DNA of 64,000 nt from DASYTH01 sp035762905 (lineage in GTDB: Bacteria; Actinomycetota; Actinomycetes; Mycobacteriales; Pseudonocardiaceae), in assembly GCF_035762905.1 (NCBI RefSeq), contig NZ_DASUCC010000155.1:79689-143688 (forward strand), read 5' to 3'. Both the position numbers and the translations under genes were made by a program. The stretch's first letter is position 1. Each line of letters begins with the position of its first letter. The notes below the pieces were generated by a model. It did no database searches. It was not told where the DNA came from and was given only the letters and a program-made list of their open reading frames with translations. Below are positions 59,989-64,000 of this stretch, one piece after another.

Positions 59989-60056
59989 CGGGTGCTCTCC
60001 ATCGATCCAGTACGTGTGCACGTCACCAGGGCGCGAACAACCCAGGTAGGCCGATC

Positions 60057-61892
60057 CTACGGGCTGTCCGGGAGCACCCATGGCCGGTCGGCCTGGGGTT
60101 CGGCTAACTCCGTGGCGAGCGTCACGGCCGCGACGTCGGACAACCTCGGCAGGTGTTCCTGGTCACCGCCGCCGCCCTCGGTCACCGCGGAGGTGGACAC
60201 CACCCCGTTGCCGCCCTTGCGTTTGGCTTGATACATGGCGGCGTCGGCGCGGGCCAGCGCCCGGCCGGCGGACTCCTGCGGGCGCAGCGAGACCACGCCG
60301 ACCGACAGCGTCACCCCGTGCGAGAGGTCGTGCGGCAGCGCGGCGACCGCGGCGGCGGCCCGGCCGAGCGCGGCCTCGGCGGCGTGCAGCGGGGCGCCGG
60401 GCAGCAGCACGATGAACTCGTCGCCGCCGTAGCGGGCAACCATGTCGTTGCCGCGCAAGGTGTCCCGCAGCGTGCTGGCCACCACCCGGAGCACGTCGTC
60501 GCCCTCGGCGTGCGACATCCGGTCGTTGACCACCTTGAACCCGTCCAGGTCGACCAGCGCGATGGCCAGCGGGTGGTTGGCCGGCGAGGCGACCAGGCTC
60601 TCCAGCCGTTCGTCCAGCGCGCGCCGGTTGGGCAGGCCGGTGAGCGGGTCCTGCAGCGCCTGCCGTTCCACCGCGCCGTGCCGGCGGGCCAGCCGCTCGT
60701 GCTCCCGCCGGGTCTGCAGCGTGGTGATCCGCGACTCGCGCATCGTCCACAGCTGCTCTTCCAGCTCGGTGGCGTAGGTCTCCAGCGCGTTGGCGGTGCG
60801 CTCGCCGCCCTCGCTGCCGGACAGCCGGGCGTACTCGCGGATCAGGCACAGCCGCAGCGTGCGTTCGGACTCGTGCTCATGCAGCCGGTCCCGGACGTCG
60901 CCGAGCACCTTCACCGCCTGTTCGGTGTGCCCCTCGGTCTCCAGGCAGCGGGCCAGCGCGATCGAGACCAGGATCAGGTCCCGCGGGTAGAGGGCGGCGT
61001 CGGTCATGCCGCACAGCCGCTCGGTCCACATGCTCGAGGGATGCGCGAGGGCGTGCGCCGCGCCGACCACGGGCTCGGCGGCGACGGCCGCCTCCTCCGG
61101 TCCCTCCGGGAACAGCGCGTCCAGCGCGGTGGCGATGGCGGCGGCGGTGGTGAACCGCTCGATGGCCATCGCGCTCTCCCCGATGCGCTCGAGGCGTAAG
61201 CCCCAGCCGAGCAGCATCCTGGTCCGGTTGACCAGGTGCACGGAGATCATCTGTGGCCCGCCGCTGGCCCGCACGTAGCGGTTGGCCCTGGTCATCACCT
61301 TGTCGGCCGCCTCGTAGACACCGAGCTCGGTGAGCACGAGGCCGATGTCCATCAGGGTCTCGGCCATCAGCACGTCGGAGGTGCGCCGGCCGAGCATGAT
61401 GTCCGGGACGATGTCCTCGTCCAGGATGGCCAGCGCCACCGCCACGTCGGACAGTGCCTTGTCCTCGGCGCCGGACAGCAGCTGGCGCCGGCCGCGCAGG
61501 GCATGGGTGTCCGCCTGCAGCACGGCTAAGCCGTGCCGTCGGGTGTGCGCCAGCAACTCGTCCAGCAGTGGCTCGGCGGAGTCGGCGAACCGCCCGTCGG
61601 CGATCCTGATCACGGTCGCCGCCCGGAGCAGCTGGGCGACCATCCGCGGCTCGCCGCGGTGCTGGGCCTCGGCCAGCAGGGCGTCGAGCTCCTCGGTGCG
61701 CCGCTGCCGTTCACCGACCTCGCCGGTGCGCGGTGCGGACAGCAGCTCGCGGGCGCGACCGACGAGCCAGGCGTCCGAACGCTCGTTCGGTCCCGGCAGC
61801 TCGGTGCCGTCCGCGCTGCCGTCGCGGTCCGTGTCGCCGTCCACGCTCGCGGTCCACCCCTTGGTCAGACCGTCATTCGTCTGCGTTGTCAT
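60057..61892 (-). CDS. GGDEF diguanylate cyclase with helical N-terminal region
   Basis: A 611-residue soluble protein. Residues about 40-410 are helical and Ala/Leu/Arg-rich with TPR-like periodicity (ELLSAPRTGEVGERQRRTEE, AVLQADTHALRGRRQLLSG), probably a protein-interaction or sensing region. A coiled stretch (LWTMRESRITTLQTRREHER) leads to the GGDEF domain (about 440-600). The catalytic motif is YGGDEF (489-493) and the inhibitory RxxD site is intact (RGND, five residues before it), so it should make c-di-GMP under product control. It starts 22 nt after the tRNA-Gln 3' end. Confidence 0.88.
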   Translation of the reverse strand: MTTQTNDGLTKGWTASVDGDTDRDGSADGTELPGPNERSDAWLVGRARELLSAPRTGEVGERQRRTEELDALLAEAQHRGEPRMVAQLLRAATVIRIADGRFADSAEPLLDELLAHTRRHGLAVLQADTHALRGRRQLLSGAEDKALSDVAVALAILDEDIVPDIMLGRRTSDVLMAETLMDIGLVLTELGVYEAADKVMTRANRYVRASGGPQMISVHLVNRTRMLLGWGLRLERIGESAMAIERFTTAAAIATALDALFPEGPEEAAVAAEPVVGAAHALAHPSSMWTERLCGMTDAALYPRDLILVSIALARCLETEGHTEQAVKVLGDVRDRLHEHESERTLRLCLIREYARLSGSEGGERTANALETYATELEEQLWTMRESRITTLQTRREHERLARRHGAVERQALQDPLTGLPNRRALDERLESLVASPANHPLAIALVDLDGFKVVNDRMSHAEGDDVLRVVASTLRDTLRGNDMVARYGGDEFIVLLPGAPLHAAEAALGRAAAAVAALPHDLSHGVTLSVGVVSLRPQESAGRALARADAAMYQAKRKGGNGVVSTSAVTEGGGGDQEHLPRLSDVAAVTLATELAEPQADRPWVLPDSP

Positions 61893-61914
61893 CGTTCTCC
61901 CGCAACACTCCCCG

Positions 61915-61985
61915 CTCCGCCGCCAGGATTCGAACCTGAACCATCAGAACCAAAATCTGAGGTGCTGCCTTTACACCACGGCGGA
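61915..61985 (-). tRNA. tRNA-Gln (UUG anticodon)
   Basis: A 71-nt cloverleaf on the minus strand: acceptor TCCGCCG paired with CGGCGGA, D-stem GTG/CAC, anticodon stem TCAGA/TCTGA with loop TTTTGGT (anticodon TTG, reading CAA), T-arm TCAGG-TTCGAAT-CCTGG, discriminator G. CCA is not encoded. Confidence 0.95.
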
Positions 61986-62163
61986 TCACGTCCGGATGGC
62001 CGGTAACGAACCGGCATCCAGCGGACATCGTGGCACGACTACCCACCGCTGGTCAGTACGCAGGGGCGACTATTTCCGGCGCGCGTCCAATTGGGTGTTA
62101 TGTGGATCACACTACGCGGCGTGGCGATTACCCCATGGGACTGGCGCTGTCCGGGTTGTCCAA

Positions 62164-62181
62164 CCTACGCTGTCGTAAGTT
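62164..62181 (+). promoter_or_regulatory. candidate promoter/operator of the desaturase gene
   Basis: CCTACG-CTGT-CGTAAG (62164-62179) is a near-palindrome with perfect TACG/CGTA inner arms. A TAAGTT -10-like box (62176-62181) overlaps its right arm, and TTGTCC lies upstream at 62156-62161. The overlap would suit repression by a TetR-type dimer. Support is modest. Confidence 0.35.
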
Positions 62182-62215
62182 AGGCGCCCCTTAGTAGATG
62201 CAGAGGTAGACCAGG

Positions 62216-63169
62216 ATGACGACGACCCTCGATCACAGCGCCGGGACGGCCGAACGCGGGCCAAAGCCGATCACCGAAGGCAGGCGCTCCCTGGCGAACA
62301 AAATCGCGGTCTACGTGTTCATCCTGGTTCCGTTCGCCGCGCTGATCGCCGCCGTACCACTGGCCTGGGGGTGGGGGCTGACCTGGGTGGACGTCGGGCT
62401 TTCGGTGTTCTTCTTCTACCTGACCGGGCTGGGCGTGACGATCGGCTACCACCGGTACTTCACCCACGGGTCCTTCAAGGCCAAGCGCGGCATGAAGATC
62501 GCGCTGGCGATCGCCGGCAGCATGGCCGTGCAGAGCCCGCCGGTCACCTGGGTGGCCGACCACCGCCGGCACCACGCGTTCTCCGACCGGGAGGGCGACC
62601 CGCACTCCCCGTGGCTGTTCGGCACCTCGCCGTGGGCGCTGGTCCGCGGGTTCTGGCACGCGCACATGGGGTGGATCTTCGACCACAGCGTGACCAACAA
62701 GCAGCGGTTCGCGCCGGACCTGCTTGCCGACGAGGACATCGTGCGGGTCAACAAGCAGTTCGCCTGGTTGACCACGCTGACCTTCCTGCTGCCGGCCGTG
62801 CTCGGCGGGCTGATCACCTGGTCCTGGTGGGGCGCGGTGACCGCGTTCTTCTGGGCCGGCTTCGTGCGGGTCGCGGTGCTGCACCACGTGACCTGGTCGA
62901 CCAACTCGGTCTGCCACATGATCGGTGAGCGGCCGTTCGTCAGCCGGGACAAGGCGGCCAACTTCTGGCCGCTGGCGATCCTGTCGTTCGGCGAGTCGTG
63001 GCACAACCTGCACCACGCCGACCCGACCTGCGCCCGGCACGGCGTCAAGCGCGGGCAGATCGACACCTCGGCGCGGCTGATCTGGCTGTTCGAGAAGTTC
63101 GGCTGGGTCTACGACGTGCGCTGGCCGACCCCGCAGCGGTTGGCGAAGATCACCGCCGAAGCCGGCTGA
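62216..63169 (+). CDS. membrane delta-9-type fatty acid desaturase
   Basis: A 317-residue di-iron desaturase that adds a double bond to acyl chains and so tunes membrane fluidity. The three His boxes are HRYFTH, HRRHH and HNLHH, and four membrane helices occur in two pairs (VYVFILVPFAALIAAVPLAW and VGLSVFFFYLTGLGVTIGYH first). The C-terminal WHNLHHADPTCARHGVKRGQ block is typical of actinobacterial acyl-CoA/acyl-lipid desaturases. The ATG has only a weak AGGTAG/CCAGG site. A TetR gene follows 40 bp downstream on the same strand. Confidence 0.92.
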   Translation: MTTTLDHSAGTAERGPKPITEGRRSLANKIAVYVFILVPFAALIAAVPLAWGWGLTWVDVGLSVFFFYLTGLGVTIGYHRYFTHGSFKAKRGMKIALAIAGSMAVQSPPVTWVADHRRHHAFSDREGDPHSPWLFGTSPWALVRGFWHAHMGWIFDHSVTNKQRFAPDLLADEDIVRVNKQFAWLTTLTFLLPAVLGGLITWSWWGAVTAFFWAGFVRVAVLHHVTWSTNSVCHMIGERPFVSRDKAANFWPLAILSFGESWHNLHHADPTCARHGVKRGQIDTSARLIWLFEKFGWVYDVRWPTPQRLAKITAEAG

Positions 63170-63197
63170 TCCGACGGCGGGCCGCGCCGGGACCACC

Positions 63198-63212
63198 TAG
63201 AGTGTCGAGGTG
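63198..63212 (+). promoter_or_regulatory. leaderless-type promoter of the tetR gene
   Basis: TAGAGT at 63198-63203 ends 6 nt before the GTG at 63210, with no ribosome site between. Confidence 0.5.
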
Positions 63213-63854
63213 GCGACTTCGCGCGGCTCCTCGGTCGGCCGGGTGCGCATGACCGGCCGGGAACGGCGCGAACAACTGCTCGACGTCGCCCGGTCGCTGT
63301 TCGCCGAGAAGGGCTTCGATGGAGCGTCGGTCGAGGAGATCGCGCACCGGGCGAGCGTGTCCAAACCGGTGGTCTACGAGCATTTCGGTGGCAAGGAAGG
63401 CATCTACGCGGTCGTGGTGGACCGGGAGATGCAGTCCCTGCTCGGCCGGATGACCTCGGCGCTCGGCGAGGAGGCCCACCCCAGGATCCTGCTGGAACGG
63501 GCCGCGCACGCCCTGCTCGACTACGTGGAGTCCGCCGCCGACGGCTTCCGGATCATGGTCCGGGACTCCCCGGTCCCCGCGTCCACCGGCACCTTTTCCA
63601 GCCTGCTCAACGACATCGCGTCCCAGGTTGAGCACATCCTCGCGGTGCAGTTCGCCGCCCGCGGCTACGACCGCAAGCTGGCCACCCTGTACAGCCAGGC
63701 CCTGGTCGGCATGGTCGCGTTCACCGGCCAGTGGTGGCTGGAGGCCCGCAAGCCCAAGAAGGACGAGGTCGTCGCCCACCTGGTCAGCCTCGCCTGGAAC
63801 GGCCTGTCCCACCTCGAGGGCAAACCCACCCTCCGCGAGCGCCCGACACCCTGA
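63210..63854 (+). CDS. TetR-family regulator (Rv1019-like)
   Basis: A 214-residue repressor. HTH: REQLLDVARSLFAEKGFDGA then SVEEIAHRASVSKPVVYEHF, with a Gly-rich GGKEGIYAVVVDREM after it. The ligand domain ends in a Trp-containing helix (FTGQWWLEARKPKKDEV). In M. tuberculosis the tetR gene after glmU is Rv1019, upstream of mfd; the same orientation is kept here but a desaturase gene has come between. The desaturase is therefore a candidate target, but this is inference. Confidence 0.88.
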   Translation: MATSRGSSVGRVRMTGRERREQLLDVARSLFAEKGFDGASVEEIAHRASVSKPVVYEHFGGKEGIYAVVVDREMQSLLGRMTSALGEEAHPRILLERAAHALLDYVESAADGFRIMVRDSPVPASTGTFSSLLNDIASQVEHILAVQFAARGYDRKLATLYSQALVGMVAFTGQWWLEARKPKKDEVVAHLVSLAWNGLSHLEGKPTLRERPTP

Positions 63855-63872
63855 GCCGGCCGGTGTGCCTCG

Positions 63873-63911
63873 GCGCCGCAGGCGCCGGCCTGCGGCCGGC
63901 GCCTGCGGCGC
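63873..63911 (+). terminator. 18-bp perfect hairpin after tetR
   Basis: GCGCCGCAGGCGCCGGCC (63873-63890), a TGC loop and the exact complement (63894-63911). It is extremely stable, lacks a T-run, and lies 18 nt after the tetR stop, so it is a probable I-shaped terminator. Confidence 0.6.
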
Positions 63912-63914
63912 GGA

Positions 63915-64000
63915 ACCCGGGGACTCGCCGGGCGCAGCCGGGGACTCGCCGGGCTGCAACCGGGGACTCGCCGAAGGATCCGTGTGCCTCGGCGAGTCCC
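63915..64000 (+). repeat. GGGGACTCGCCG repeat cluster
   Basis: Three direct copies of CCGGGGACTCGCCG-type sequence (starting near 63917, 63940 and 63961, spaced 21-23 bp, with GGGCGCAG or GGGCTGCAA between) are followed by an inverted copy CGGCGAGTCCC at the window edge. The array may continue beyond 64000. The core is the same as the diverged repeats at 16.4-16.6 kb. Confidence 0.7.

Overview
The window is high-GC actinobacterial chromosome, most like a Pseudonocardiales relative. The evidence is GTG/TTG starts, GTGA/ATGA operon overlaps, many TANNNT -10 boxes placed for leaderless transcripts, and gene order. From about 9 to 64 kb the backbone follows the Mycobacterium tuberculosis block Rv0981-Rv1019: mprA-mprB-pepD, moaB2, mscL, ruc, 5-FCL, galU, glp/moeA, rimJ, glpR/sepX-like, pmt, rsmI, metG, tatD, rpfB, ksgA, ispE, pks16-like ligase, pth, rplY, prs, glmU, tetR. 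Lineage-specific genes are inserted between these blocks. No phage, transposase, CRISPR array or antibiotic cluster was seen.

Layout. 1-2.3 kb: end of a NatA/NatB-like ABC exporter and a NarL-type regulator. 2.4-6.7 kb: a carbohydrate importer (lipoprotein, MalK-like ATPase, two permeases). 6.7-8.9 kb: histidine phosphatase, EthD-like protein, Eis-like acetyltransferase. 9-12.6 kb: the mprAB-pepD envelope-stress unit with TCTCAG direct repeats before mprA and pepD, then a run of hairpins ending in a terminator. 12.7-15.3 kb: glycosyltransferase and a second two-component system. 15.4-19 kb: moaB2, a GC-rich repeat tract, mscL with an abnormal tail, and a SAF protein. 19.1-23.8 kb: ruc with a perfect CIRCE operator, 5-FCL, galU, glp, rimJ, glpR-like gene. 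23.8-29.9 kb: tRNA-Ala(CGC), DUF2236 protein, flavoprotein, RlmA-like methyltransferase, Gfo/Idh protein, DUF3068 protein. 29.9-36 kb: exported GH20 hexosaminidase with a DasR-like site, tetR, prpE, and a membrane Ser/Thr kinase with reversed topology. 36-41.2 kb: pmt, SigE-family sigma factor with membrane partner, DUF3060 lipoprotein, rsmI. 41.2-43.6 kb: drrAB-like exporter with padR. 43.7-50.5 kb: metG, tatD, rpfB, rsmA, then a SAM-I riboswitch and a 23-residue Cys-containing leader peptide ahead of an orphan MetN-like protein with degraded ATPase motifs. 50.5-64 kb: ispE, ABC-F, acyl-AMP ligase, a four-module DivIVA-like protein, pth, rplY, prs, glmU, a GGDEF cyclase beside tRNA-Gln(UUG), a fatty-acid desaturase and a TetR regulator.

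How the genes work together. Most of the window serves envelope stress and growth (MprAB/PepD, Ruc, Pmt, RpfB, GalU, GlmU, Glp/GlpR) and translation (MetG, RsmA, RsmI, Pth, L25, tRNAs). The most unusual unit is the riboswitch, leader peptide and MetN-like gene at 49.2-50.5 kb.
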